A DNA stretch of 64,000 nt from NCBI GenBank assembly GCA_963717115.1, contig CAVQVO010000020.1, positions 992,001 to 1,056,000 of the forward strand, read 5' to 3'. The position numbers and the translations under genes were made by a program. The notes beneath the pieces were generated by a model. The model saw only the letters and a program-made list of their open reading frames with translations. It did not search any database and had not been told where the DNA came from. This DNA comes from JBBQUN01 sp963717115. Its GTDB lineage: Bacteria; Actinomycetota; Acidimicrobiia; Acidimicrobiales; SZUA-35. Below are positions 8,523 through 18,055 of the stretch, one piece after another (positions within the stretch are counted from its first letter, which is position 1; the number at the start of each line of letters is the position of its first letter).

Positions 8523-9898
8523 CGCTTGCCCCGCTGCGGCGGACCGGCGTGTTCCACACCGGTCGAGAACATCTCGGGGCCGAGCCGGATGCCGTGGTCG
8601 GCGAGCTTCTGGGCGAACTTGGGACGCACGCCGGTCGGCTTGAGCGAGCCCTTGAAACGGCCCTGCTCGTCGACGCCGGCGGAGAAATCGAAGAGGAAGA
8701 CGTCCTGCAGGGTCACGACCTCACCCTCCATGCCGGCCACCTCGGTGATGTGGGTGATCCGCCGGGACCCGTCCCGGAGACGCTGCAGCTGCACGATCAT
8801 GTCGACCGCGGAGGCGATCTGTTCCCGGATGGCCCGGACCGGCAGGTCGTAGCCGGCCATGAGCACCAGGGTCTCGAGGCGGCTGAGCGTGTCTCGGGGA
8901 TTGTTGGCGTGCAGCGTGGTGAGCGACCCGTCGTGGCCGGTGTTCATGGCCTGCAACATGTCGAGGGCCTCACCCGAACGACACTCCCCAACCACGATCC
9001 GGTCGGGACGCATGCGCAGCGTGTTCTTCACGAGGTCGCGGATGGTGACCTCGCCCTTGCCTTCCACGTTCGGAGGCCGGGTCTCGAGCGAGAGGACGTG
9101 GTCCTGCACGAGCTGGAGTTCCTTCGCGTCCTCGACGGTGATGATGCGTTCGTCGGAAGGGATGAACGAGGACAGGACGTTGAGGGTCGTGGTCTTGCCG
9201 GTACCGGTACCGCCGGCGACGACCACGTTGAGCTTGCCGACGATGCAGGCCTGCAGGAACCGGGCCGAATGCACGCTCAGCGTGCCGAAACGGATCAGGT
9301 CGTCGATGCGCAGCGGATCGGCGGCGAACTTTCGGATGGTGAGGAACGGCCCACCGACCGAGAGCGGTGAGATCACGGCGTTGACGCGGGATCCATCGGG
9401 CAGGCGGGCGTCACACAGCGGCGACGACTCGTCGATGCGACGACCGACCTGGGCGACGATCTTGTCGATGATGCGCCGGAGGTGGAGCTCGTCGACGAAG
9501 GTGACCTCGTCGAGGGTGAGCTTGCCCTTTCGCTCGACGTAGATCCGCTTCGGACCGTTGCACATGATCTCCGAGACGTCCTCGTCCCGCAGGAGCTTGT
9601 CGATCGGGCCGTAGCCGAGGATGTCGTCGGAGACGTCCTGGATCAGCTGTGCCTTGTCGGCGGCCGAGAGCGGGGTGCGCTCCTGGGCGATCGCCGAGTG
9701 CAGGGCCTCGTGGACCTTCTTGCGCAGCTCGTCTTCACCGAGCCGCTTGTCGTAGAGGATCGGCCCGAGCTCTTCGATGAGCGACGTGTGCACTCGGTGC
9801 CGAAGCTCGTCGAGGGCTGGGTCGTTCCGGACACTCAGCGAGGCCGGAGCCGCACCCGGTGCGCCACCTGTTTCGTGCAAACGCTTGTACAAGGACAA
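8519..9898 (-). CDS. tadA: Tad pilus assembly ATPase TadA/CpaF
   Basis: 459 residues if started at TTG 9898, which has AGGAG about 9 bases upstream and gives the family-typical opening MSLYKRLHE. A TTG at 9919, overlapping the cpaE stop, would add seven residues. The protein has the N-terminal all-alpha region, Walker A GGTGTGKTT, an Asp box and Walker B region VGECRSGEALDMLQAMNTGH, and a His box. It is the cytoplasmic secretion ATPase that powers Flp pilin assembly through TadB/TadC. Length matches CpaF. Confidence 0.93.
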   Translation of the reverse strand: MSLYKRLHETGGAPGAAPASLSVRNDPALDELRHRVHTSLIEELGPILYDKRLGEDELRKKVHEALHSAIAQERTPLSAADKAQLIQDVSDDILGYGPIDKLLRDEDVSEIMCNGPKRIYVERKGKLTLDEVTFVDELHLRRIIDKIVAQVGRRIDESSPLCDARLPDGSRVNAVISPLSVGGPFLTIRKFAADPLRIDDLIRFGTLSVHSARFLQACIVGKLNVVVAGGTGTGKTTTLNVLSSFIPSDERIITVEDAKELQLVQDHVLSLETRPPNVEGKGEVTIRDLVKNTLRMRPDRIVVGECRSGEALDMLQAMNTGHDGSLTTLHANNPRDTLSRLETLVLMAGYDLPVRAIREQIASAVDMIVQLQRLRDGSRRITHITEVAGMEGEVVTLQDVFLFDFSAGVDEQGRFKGSLKPTGVRPKFAQKLADHGIRLGPEMFSTGVEHAGPPQRGKR

Positions 9899-9915
9899 CT
9901 GAACCCGCTCCTGTC

Positions 9916-11235
9916 TCAAGAACCAAAGAATCGACGCCGGCCCGAAGGCTCAGCGTTGGAGGAAACGACCGAACCGTCGAGGAACTGCGCAGCCAACTTC
10001 TCGAAGGCGGCAGCAACGCTCGACCGGGGAGCCGAGAGCACGACGGGGGAACCCCGGTTGACCGAGATCGGAACCACGACATCGGAGGGGACATGGGCCG
10101 CAGCCCGGATCTGCAGCGTGCGCTCGACCTCGCCGACGTCGAGTTTCACTCGGGAGTCGGCCCGGTTCAGGACGAGGTGCAGGTGCTCCTTGGGAATGTT
10201 GAGGAGCGACAGCGTGCTGAGACCGATCTTGACGTTCTTGATGTTCGGGATGTCGAGACCGGCGACGAGGACGATGTCGTTGCTCGCTTCGAGCATGCTG
10301 ATGACGACGTCGTTGAAGATGGCCGGCAGGTCGATCACCACGTGACCGACGAACGTGCGGAGCAGCTCGATCAGGCGAACCATCTGCTCGCCCGTGATCT
10401 GATCGGCGAACGTCGGCTCGAGCGGGGCCGGCAGCACCATCAGCCCGGTGGGCTGATGCACCGTCATCAACTGCTGGAGCATCGAGGCGTCGAGCTTGTC
10501 GATCTGGGAGACGGCGTCGACGATCGTGTGCTGGGGTTGGAGCTTCAGCATCACGGCGACGTCGCCGAACTGGAGGTGACCGTCGATGAGCGCCACGGGG
10601 CGATCGGACAACTTGGTCAGGGCGCAGGCGAGGTTCGTCGCCGTCACCGACTTGCCGGAGCCACCCTTGGTCGAGAAGACCGAGATCACCTCGCCGGGAT
10701 CGCCTTCCATCGGTTCGAGGAGGTCACCCCCGGGAAGCGCGCCGAGCACCGGTGCCGCCCGCATGACCGAGAGTCCCTCGGCAACACGACCGACCGTGTC
10801 GACCAGTTGCATCTGGTCGATCGGAGCGGGGATGACGTCCTTGACGCCGGCCCGCAGGGCCGTGTGCAGCAACGCCGTCGTCAGCTCGCTGGTGACCAGC
10901 ACGCAACCCACCTCGGGGTTGGTCCGGCTCCAGCGTTCGACCAGGGCGAGGTCGGTCGGATCGACGCATGAGGGCCCCAGGACGACCACGACGGGTCCGA
11001 GGCCGAGACGCTGCTCGAGCTCGGTGAGCGAGGCGACGGTGGCCACGCCCTCGCCGAGTTGGGAGGCCAGGTAGTCACGGACGGCCTGGTCGGCGTCGAC
11101 GACGGCCAGTGCGGCGCCGTTGGGCAGTCGCATGTCGCTGTCGACCTCGACGGGAGCCGCGATCACCGTGTCCGAGGACCCGGATTCATCGAAGTCTCCG
11201 AACCCGAAGCTCGCGAAATCGTCTAGCTCTTCCAT
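9916..11235 (-). CDS. cpaE: Tad pilus localisation ATPase TadZ/CpaE
   Basis: 439 residues. An acidic N-terminal tail is followed by an atypical receiver-like domain (about 35-150) and a ParA/MinD-type ATPase domain with deviant Walker A STKGGSGKSVTATNLA (about 185-200) and downstream VVIDLPAIFND. TadZ/CpaE positions the Tad apparatus at the cell pole or envelope. The start ATG 11235 has AGGAGG seven bases upstream, and the stop overlaps the region of the tadA start. It sits second in the minus-strand cpaB-cpaE-tadA-tadB-tadC operon. Confidence 0.92.
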   Translation of the reverse strand: MEELDDFASFGFGDFDESGSSDTVIAAPVEVDSDMRLPNGAALAVVDADQAVRDYLASQLGEGVATVASLTELEQRLGLGPVVVVLGPSCVDPTDLALVERWSRTNPEVGCVLVTSELTTALLHTALRAGVKDVIPAPIDQMQLVDTVGRVAEGLSVMRAAPVLGALPGGDLLEPMEGDPGEVISVFSTKGGSGKSVTATNLACALTKLSDRPVALIDGHLQFGDVAVMLKLQPQHTIVDAVSQIDKLDASMLQQLMTVHQPTGLMVLPAPLEPTFADQITGEQMVRLIELLRTFVGHVVIDLPAIFNDVVISMLEASNDIVLVAGLDIPNIKNVKIGLSTLSLLNIPKEHLHLVLNRADSRVKLDVGEVERTLQIRAAAHVPSDVVVPISVNRGSPVVLSAPRSSVAAAFEKLAAQFLDGSVVSSNAEPSGRRRFFGS

Positions 11236-11268
11236 GGTGAAGCCTCCTTCCTCAGCGTTGTCGGATGA

Positions 11269-12150
11269 TCACTCGGTGGCGCCGGCGGGTGCCGTTGCGG
11301 CATCGCCGCCTGCGGTCGACCGGGGTCCGGTCGGGGTCAGGCGGGTCTCGTCCTCGGCCGGCAGCAGATCGGGCAGCTCCAGCGGCGGCAGGGCCCGGGG
11401 CGCATAGGTCGAGGGGATGAGCGACAGGTAGAACCGATCGGTCCCGACCGACAGCAGGGTCTGGACGACCTCCGGCGGGACGGCGAGCGTGATCAGGCCC
11501 AGGTTGGCGGGCGCACCCTCGGTCTCGGCCTGGCCGAGATCGGCCGGGAGGGCCTTGTCGATGGCGATGACCTCGGCGGCCTGGTAGACGTAGCGGACGT
11601 CCTTGGTGTAGAGCTGGGGCTCGGTCTCCTGGGGCGCCGCAACGGCTTCGCCGTCGGCGGCGACCGGCTCGGGCTCGACCACGTCCATCACGGTGAGGAT
11701 GTTGACGAAGTCACCGGGCTGGATCATGTAGGCCGCACCGGCCACCTGGTCGAGCGACATGGTGAAGGTCGTCATGCCCTTCTCCTCCAGCCGATCGGTG
11801 ATCCCGGTCGTGATGACGGCCGGGGTCACGAAGTTCTTGGTGACCAGCGGGGCGTTGATCGGGAGATCGGTGACGGCGACCAGGCTGGCCAGCTCGACTG
11901 CGGGATCCTCGACGGCCGTGCTCGGCTTGAACTGCACCGGCACTTCCTGCTGGGTGATGAAGCCGCCCGAGATCGCCGTCTCGCCGGGCATCCCTCGGGG
12001 GATCTCCTGCGTCACGACCCACATGGTGGTGAGTGCGGCGTCTTCGTTGGCTGAGTCTTCCAGGCCGCGTACGTAGGTCAGGAGGCCGAATGATGCAATG
12101 GCCCCGACGACGATGGCGACGAGAAGGATGATGGTCCGCCGTGAGTTCAC
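11269..12150 (-). CDS. cpaB: Flp pilus assembly protein CpaB/RcpC
   Basis: 293 residues from GTG 12150, chosen because AGGAG lies 6-7 bases upstream. The open frame extends 12 codons further but without a ribosome site. A single N-terminal membrane segment (TIILLVAIVVGAIASFGLLTYV) precedes an SAF-type domain (IPRGMPG and LPINAPLV regions) and a C-terminal RcpC-like domain. CpaB is a periplasmic/extracytoplasmic Tad subunit. It is the first gene of the tad operon and is preceded by a perfect hairpin in its leader and three hairpins separating it from rpsA. Confidence 0.9.
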   Translation of the reverse strand: MNSRRTIILLVAIVVGAIASFGLLTYVRGLEDSANEDAALTTMWVVTQEIPRGMPGETAISGGFITQQEVPVQFKPSTAVEDPAVELASLVAVTDLPINAPLVTKNFVTPAVITTGITDRLEEKGMTTFTMSLDQVAGAAYMIQPGDFVNILTVMDVVEPEPVAADGEAVAAPQETEPQLYTKDVRYVYQAAEVIAIDKALPADLGQAETEGAPANLGLITLAVPPEVVQTLLSVGTDRFYLSLIPSTYAPRALPPLELPDLLPAEDETRLTPTGPRSTAGGDAATAPAGATE

Positions 12151-12189
12151 GACACTCTCCTGGTGGCTTAGCCGGATGCGGTTCACCCG

Positions 12190-12209
12190 GTACCTGATTG
12201 CTCAGGTAC
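12190..12209. promoter_or_regulatory. Perfect 8-bp inverted repeat in the cpaB leader
   Basis: GTACCTGA, a 4-base spacer, then TCAGGTAC (12190-12197 / 12202-12209). It lies about 40 bases upstream of the cpaB start on the minus strand. It could be an operator for a dimeric regulator such as the nearby LuxR-type protein, or an RNA hairpin in the 5' leader. The sequence alone does not decide. Confidence 0.5.
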
Positions 12210-12292
12210 TCATGTCGGCTCGGAGGGGTCGGACGCTTAGCGGTTCTTCGGAAGTTCTTGACGGTGGTCCTGATGCGAAGGCCCGACGCGCC

Positions 12293-12393
12293 GATGGCCG
12301 CCCCCGGAGGGCGGCCATCGCAGGCTTCGTGTCGAGCAGTCGTGACGACTGCTCACCGACCGTCGTCGGCCCCGGTACGAGACCGGGGCCGAC
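12293..12393 (-). terminator. Three consecutive perfect hairpins downstream of rpsA
   Basis: Three mismatch-free stems occur within 101 bases. One has 12 bp with a 5-base loop (12365-12376 / 12382-12393). One has 9 bp with a 3-base loop (12334-12342 / 12346-12354). One has 11 bp with a 5-base loop (12293-12303 / 12309-12319). None is followed by a clear U-run. They begin 9 bases after the rpsA stop and probably end the rpsA transcript and insulate the tad operon. Confidence 0.65.
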
Positions 12394-12401
12394 CGGGTCG
12401 A

Positions 12402-13823
12402 TCAGTCTTCTTCGGTGGGGGCCGCTTCGGCGACGGCCGGCTCCTCGGAGCTGCCCGGTTCCTCGGCGGTGCCGCCGTTCTCGAGGTTCTCGTAGTACTC
12501 GGCCCAGGCGGCCTCGGTGGCCGGATCGACCTCGGTCGGGCCGATGTAGTTGCCCTCTTCGTCGAACGCATGCTCGCCGAAGTGCTCCTGGTACTCGGCG
12601 GCGACCACGCCACCCTCGGCGGCCTGCTTGATCGACAGGCTGATGCGGCGGCGCTGCAGATCGATGTCGATGATCTTGACCCAGAGTTCCTCGCCGGGCG
12701 TGACGACCTGCTCGGGGAGATCGACGTGGTGGGCCGACATCTCCGAGATGTGCACGAGGCCCTCGATGCCGTCGCCGACCTGCACGAACGATCCGAACGG
12801 GACGAGCTTGGTGACCCGGCCGTAGACGAGTTCGCCGACCCGGTGGCTGGTGGCGAACTCCTGCCAGGGATCCTGCTGGGTCGCCTTGAGCGAGAGGCTG
12901 ATGCGCTCGCGGTCGAGATCGACCTCGAGCACCTGCACGGTGACCTCGTCGCCGACGGCGACGACCGAACCGGGGTGATCGACGTGCTTCCACGACAGTT
13001 CCGACACGTGGATCAGGCCGTCCATGCCGCCGAGATCGACGAAGGCACCGAAGTTGACCACCGACGACACGACACCGCTGCGGATCTCGCCCGGAGCCAG
13101 GTTCGTGAGGAAGTCTTCGCGCTGTTCCTTCTGGGTCTCCTCGAGGAAGGCCCGACGGCTGAGCACGACGTTGTTGCGGTTCTTGTCGAGCTCGATGATC
13201 TTCGCTTCGAGCGTCTTGCCGACGTAGGGCTGCAGGTCACGGACCCGGCGAAGCTCGACCAGCGAGGCGGGGAGGAAGCCACGCAGACCGATGTCGATGA
13301 TCAGGCCGCCCTTGACGACCTCGATGACCGGGCCGGACACGACGCCTTCGCGTTCCTTGATCGATTCGATGGTGCCCCAGGCCCGCTCGTACTGGGCCCG
13401 CTTCTTCGACAGGACGAGGCGGCCTTCCTTGTCCTCCTTCTGGAGGACGAGCGCCTCGACCTCGTCGCCGATGTTGACGACCTCGGACGGATCGACGTGG
13501 TTGCGGATCGAGAGTTCTCGGGACGGGATGACGCCCTCGCTCTTGTAGCCGATGTCGAGGAGCACCTCGTCACGATCGACTCGGACGATGGTGCCGGTCA
13601 CCATCTGACCGTCTTCGACCGAGACCATCGACGCGGTGTACGCGTCGTCGAGGGACCCGACGAGGTCGTTCTCGGTGATCTGGCGGGGGACGTAGGCACC
13701 GGCGGTGCCCTCGGGCATCTCGGCGGTTTCGACGTCGGTCAGGACGGCGGTGGCGGAAGCGGGCGATTCGGTAGAGGACACGGAGTAGTGGGGACTTTCG
13801 TTGGTCTCGAGGCCGCCCGCCAC
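12402..13823 (-). CDS. rpsA: 30S ribosomal protein S1
   Basis: 473 residues with four S1 RNA-binding repeats (about 70-140, 158-230, 245-315, 330-400), including GFLPASLVE, NFGAFVDLGGMDGLIHVSELSW and PFGSFVQVGDGIEGLVHISEMS blocks, and an acidic Ala/Glu-rich tail. It tethers mRNA to the 30S subunit. GTG 13823 is the longest start. An internal GTG at 13781 (reading VSSTESPAS) is a credible alternative because the first 14 residues lack family character. It follows polA and a methyltransferase gene, as rpsA follows polA in mycobacteria. Confidence 0.93.
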   Translation of the reverse strand: MAGGLETNESPHYSVSSTESPASATAVLTDVETAEMPEGTAGAYVPRQITENDLVGSLDDAYTASMVSVEDGQMVTGTIVRVDRDEVLLDIGYKSEGVIPSRELSIRNHVDPSEVVNIGDEVEALVLQKEDKEGRLVLSKKRAQYERAWGTIESIKEREGVVSGPVIEVVKGGLIIDIGLRGFLPASLVELRRVRDLQPYVGKTLEAKIIELDKNRNNVVLSRRAFLEETQKEQREDFLTNLAPGEIRSGVVSSVVNFGAFVDLGGMDGLIHVSELSWKHVDHPGSVVAVGDEVTVQVLEVDLDRERISLSLKATQQDPWQEFATSHRVGELVYGRVTKLVPFGSFVQVGDGIEGLVHISEMSAHHVDLPEQVVTPGEELWVKIIDIDLQRRRISLSIKQAAEGGVVAAEYQEHFGEHAFDEEGNYIGPTEVDPATEAAWAEYYENLENGGTAEEPGSSEEPAVAEAAPTEED

Positions 13824-13874
13824 CGACGGTGACGAGAACGACGAAGAGGACAGGACGATCCTGCCGCGGGCAGC

Positions 13875-14701
13875 CTACCAGCCAGGGCCGGACGATCGAC
13901 CGGTGAGCGCCGAGTGGGCTTCCCCGGCCTCGGGACGGATCGCCACCAGCAGGAACTCGGGACAGGTCAGCGATGGCTCGTGGGCGCCGTAGCCACCGGG
14001 CGTGACCCCGAACACCGACTGCGGCACTCAGGCCGACCGTCCGGGCCAACAGTCGGAGCTCCCGCGGGGTGAAACAGGTCGTCCAGAGATCGGCCGGACG
14101 GGCGCGGCCGGCGGCGTCACGGACCTCGGTGGTCTCGTGGTTGACCCCACGGGACGCATCGAAGGTGTCGTGATCCTCGAGGAACCGAACCTGGAAGTAG
14201 GCCGAGAACGCCGAGACCGCAGCCCGGCCCCCCGGACGCAGGGCGGCGGCGATCCCGCCGCAGGATGGGCTCGTCGAGCTCACGGGCCGGCAACTCGTCG
14301 AGTGCATCGCGACCACCGGCGAGCCCGAACGCCCCCTGGCACAGCGAGATCACGGCGTCGAATCGGTCCGAGAGGTCGAGCCCGCCGGCCACGCCCGCCG
14401 ACCGGGCATCGGCGACCTCGAATCGGGCCCGATCGCCCAGTCCTGCCCGTCGGGCGGTCTCGTTGGCCAGTTCGACGAAGGTCTCGGAGATGTCGATGCC
14501 CACCACGTCGAAGCCGCGAGATGCGAGCTCGAGCGCATGACGGCCGGGGCCACAGCCGACGTCGAGCACGGCCTCGCCCGGTTCGAGGTCGAGCAGGTCG
14601 ACGAGGGCATCGACCTCCTGGACGGTGCCCTTGGTGAAGCTGTACCGCAGGTAGGCCTCGCCCATGTGGTCGGCGAGGTCGGTGAACCAGTGTGCGGACA
14701 C
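13875..14701 (-). CDS. SAM-dependent methyltransferase, broken by two frameshifts
   Basis: The N-terminal frame (GTG 14701) carries a class I methyltransferase core with VLDVGCGPGRHALELASRG (motif I) and VVGIDIS. Near 14255 the reading must move by one base: after EPILRR it resumes as IAAALRPGGRAAVSAF in a second frame. Near 14025 it moves again: after RTVGLS it resumes as PQSVFGVTPGGYGAHEP and runs to a TAG at 13875-13877. Joined, this gives one normal-length protein of about 275 residues. Both shifts fit one extra base, the first in a GGG run. Substrate unknown. It lies between polA and rpsA on the same strand. Either a sequence error or a recent pseudogene. Confidence 0.72.
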
Positions 14702-14711
14702 CGCGTGCCGC

Positions 14712-17364
14712 TCAGTCCTTCGCCGCGGCCCAGGTCGGCCCGAAGCTGAGGTTCACCTCGAGCGGGACCGACAGGTCGAAGGCGTGCTCCATGACGTCGA
14801 GCACGACCGCCTCGGCCCGGTCGTGCTCCTCCGGCGGGACCTCGAGGATCACCTCGTCGTGGACCTGCAGGACCACCCGACTGCGCATCGCCTCGGTCCG
14901 CAGACGCTGGTCGAGTCGGACGAGGGCGACCTTGAAGATGTCGGCGGCGAGTCCCTGGATCCCGGCGTTCATGGCCTGGCGCTCACCGGCCTGGCGAACC
15001 CGTGGATTGTCGCTGCGGAGTTCGGGGATCGCCCGCCGCCGCCCGAAGAGGGTCTCGGTGTAACCCCGATTGCGGGCTTCGGTGACCGTGGCGTCCATGT
15101 AGGCGCGGACGTTGGGGAACCCCTCGAAGTACGCCTCGAGGATCGTGGCGGCCTCGCGGGTCGGGATCCCGAGGCGCTGCCCGAGCCCGTAGGCCTCCAT
15201 ACCGTAGGCAAGACCGTACGACACCATCTTGGCCCGACTGCGCTGCTCGTAGTCGACCTCGTCGGGCGGCACCGCGAACACGCGGGAAGCCACGGCCCGG
15301 TGCACGTCGGTGCGTTCGGTGAAGGCCTCGATCAGGCCCGGGTCCTGGGCCAGGTGGGCGATGCAGCGCAGCTCGATCTGGTTGTAGTCGGCGACCAGGA
15401 ACTCGCAGCCCGCCGAGGGCACGAACGCCTTCCGGAAGGTCCGCCCCAGTTCGCTGCGAACGGGGATGTTGTGGAGGTTCGGGTTCTCGCTCGAGAGGCG
15501 GCCGGTTCGGGCGACGGTCTGATTGAAGGTGGCATGGATGCGGTCGTCGTCGGCGACCTCGGCCAGGAGCGATTCGCCGTAGGTCGAGCGCAGTTTCTCG
15601 ACCTCGCGGTAGCGCAGGAGGTGCTCGATGATCGGGTGCTCACCGACGAGCTTCTCGAGGGTGGCCTGGTCGGTCGAGAAGCCCGTCTTGATCTTCTTGC
15701 CCTTGGTCAGGCCCAGGTTGTCGAAGAGGATCTCCTGGAGCTTCTTGGTCGAGTTGACGTTGAAGGCTTCCCCGGCGTCGTCTTGGATCTGCTGGGCCAG
15801 GTGCTCGGCTTCGGCCGTCATCTCGTCGTTGAGCGCGATCGAGCTCGGCGCGGTCGACGCCGACACCGAGGTGCTCCATTCGGGCGAGCACGGCGATGAG
15901 GGGGACCTCGACCTCGTCGTTGAGCCGGTCGAGTCCGTCGTCGGCCAGCGCCGCGGCGAGCACCGGTGCGAGCTGACCGACCGCCAGGGCCTCGCGAGCG
16001 GCCCGAAGCGACGGCGACACGCCGGCGTCGCCGAAGTCGAGCTGACCCGCCGGCGGTGATGCGTCGTCGGGCAGTCGCCACGGGGTGAACCGCGGCAACA
16101 GTTCCGGGAGCGGGTAGGAGCTTCCGGCCGGGTCGAGCAGATAGGCGGCCAGCGCCGTGTCGAGTCGCAGGCCGTCGATCTCGACCCCGCGGGACAGCAG
16201 GGCCCGGAGCAGCGGCTTGGCGTGGTGGGCGACGACGCCGGGACCGTCGGCGGCGAAGATCGGCGCGGTCTGGTCGAGGTGTTCGATGGGGACCCAGTCG
16301 ACGGCGGCGGTGGGATCCTCGGATTCGACCATCGCCATGCCGGTCAACACCGAGCCGTCGTAGCCGCCGGCGACCGCAACGGGGTGGGAGGCGTTTCCGA
16401 GCGCCGCCATCGCATCGGCGATCGTTCGCGACGCTTGCGTTGCGTCGAGCACCGTGTCGGACGACGAACCGGATTGGCCGCCGGTCTCGGTCGGGAAGGC
16501 GGTCGACAATCGCTCGAAGAGCGTGCGGAACTCGAGGAAGTCGAAGACCTTGCGGACCTCGTCGAGGTCGAAGGGCTCGCGCTCGAGGAGCGCCGCCGGT
16601 TCGACGTCGATCGGGGCGTCACGGACCAGTTCCATGACCTCGAGATTGCTCCGGGCCTGCGCCTCGTGCTCGATGAGGTTCGACCGGAGCTTGGGCGTCT
16701 GGGCGTCGACGTTCGCGAAGATGCCGTCGAGGCCCCCGTAGGCGTTGATCAGCTTGGCCGCCGTCTTCTCGCCGACCCCGGGGATTCCGGGCAGGTTGTC
16801 GGAGGGATCGCCGCGCAAGGCGGCGTAGGCCACGTAGTCGCTCGGCTTGACGCCGGTCCGTTCGAGGATCCCGGCCTCGTCGTAGAGGGCGTAGTCGGAC
16901 ACACCCCGCTTGTTGTAGACGACCTTCACGTGCGGATCGTGCACGAGCTGGTAGCTGTCGCGGTCGCCGGTGACGATCAGCACGTCGTGCCCCTCGGCCT
17001 CGGCCCGGGTGGCCAGCGTGGCGATGATGTCGTCGGCTTCGTAGCCGACGAGCTCGGTGGTCGGGAGCCGGAGCACCTCGAGCACCTGGCGGACCAGCCC
17101 CATCTGCTCGCGCAGCACGTCGGGCGCCTTCTCGCGATTCGCCTTGTAGGTGTCGATGCGCTCGTGGCGGAAGGTCGGTTCGGGCCGGTCGAAGGCGACC
17201 ACGATTCCTTCGGGCCGGTGGTCGCGCACGAGGTTGATCAGCATCGAGGTGAACCCGAACACGGCGTTGGTGACCTGCCCCGACGCCGTGGCCAGGTCGG
17301 GCGGCAGGGCGTGGAACGCCCGATAGGTCAGCGAGTTGCCGTCGATCAGCATCAGGGTTGCCAT
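14712..17364 (-). CDS. polA: DNA polymerase I, with one frame break
   Basis: The first part (17364 to about 15840) encodes the 5'-3' exonuclease (LMLIDGNSLTYRAFHALP, YEADDIIATLA, PGIPGVGEKTAAKLI) and a 3'-5' exonuclease-like domain without the DxE motif, as in other actinobacterial PolA. The polymerase domain continues in another frame to 14712 with DYNQIELRCIAHLAQD, MVSYGLAYGMEAYGLG and LQVHDEVILEVP. At 15837-15842 the expected AELDALNDEM reading needs one base fewer than present. Joined length is about 880 residues, normal for PolA. Since the enzyme repairs and primes replication, a sequencing error is more likely than true loss. Confidence 0.9.
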
Positions 17365-17476
17365 GACCGCTGCACCGTTCCTCTCGTTGCGGGTTCGGCC
17401 GTTCCGAACCCTCCGGTCGTCGTGATCCCGGTGTGCCGGGCGCGGGACCGGGACCCGCTGGTCGCCCGTGGCGAAC

Positions 17477-18055
17477 TCACGGGACGAGGTCGCCGTCGAG
17501 GACTCGGGCGGCCACCTCGCGCATCGTCGCCCGCGTGGCCATGGCGTTGCGCTGGACGAACACGAAGGCGTCCTTCTCGGACATCCCGAACCGGTCCATC
17601 AGGTGACCCTTGGCCCGGTCGAGCACCTTCCTGGTCTCGAGCTGTTCGGCGAGGCTCTCGGCCTGCTCGGACAGGGCAACGAGCTCGGTGAACCGGGCGA
17701 GGGCGAGCTCGATCGCCGGCACCAGCTCGTTGCGGTGGAAGGGTTTGACGAGATACGCGAGCACACCGGCGTCGCGGGCCTGTTCGATCAGCTCACGCTG
17801 CGAGAAGGCGGTGAGGATCACCACGGCGGCCATCCGCTCCTCGATGATCTGCTTGGCCGCCGACAGTCCGTCGCGGCCCGGCATCTTCACGTCGAGGATC
17901 GCGACGTCGGGGTCGAGCTCGCGAACCAACGACACCGCGGTGTCGCCGTCGGCCGCCTGCCCGACGATCTCGTAGCCCTCCTCGGTGAGGGTCTCGGCCA
18001 GGTCGAGCCGGATGATGGCCTCGTCTTCGGCCAGCACGATGCGAACGGGCTTCAT
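17477..18055 (-). CDS. pdtaR: ANTAR-domain response regulator (PdtaR-like)
   Basis: 192 residues. An N-terminal receiver domain has the acidic pair EDE, phospho-acceptor Asp in AILDVKMPG and switch Lys in YLVKPF. It is followed by a C-terminal ANTAR RNA-binding domain (about 125-188) with LETRKVLDRAKGHLM and the conserved Ala/Arg spacing. ANTAR regulators bind paired hairpins in mRNA leaders and prevent termination. PdtaR (Rv1626) lies close to polA-rpsA in mycobacteria, and the same neighbourhood is seen here. It overlaps the small upstream gene by ATGA. The partner kinase PdtaS is not in the window. Confidence 0.88.
   Translation of the reverse strand: MKPVRIVLAEDEAIIRLDLAETLTEEGYEIVGQAADGDTAVSLVRELDPDVAILDVKMPGRDGLSAAKQIIEERMAAVVILTAFSQRELIEQARDAGVLAYLVKPFHRNELVPAIELALARFTELVALSEQAESLAEQLETRKVLDRAKGHLMDRFGMSEKDAFVFVQRNAMATRATMREVAARVLDGDLVP

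Noticed and set aside
12190..12209. Attachment site of an integrated element
   Set aside because: No integrase, no matching copy near the other end of the tad block that I could find, and the tRNA gene is 6 kb away.
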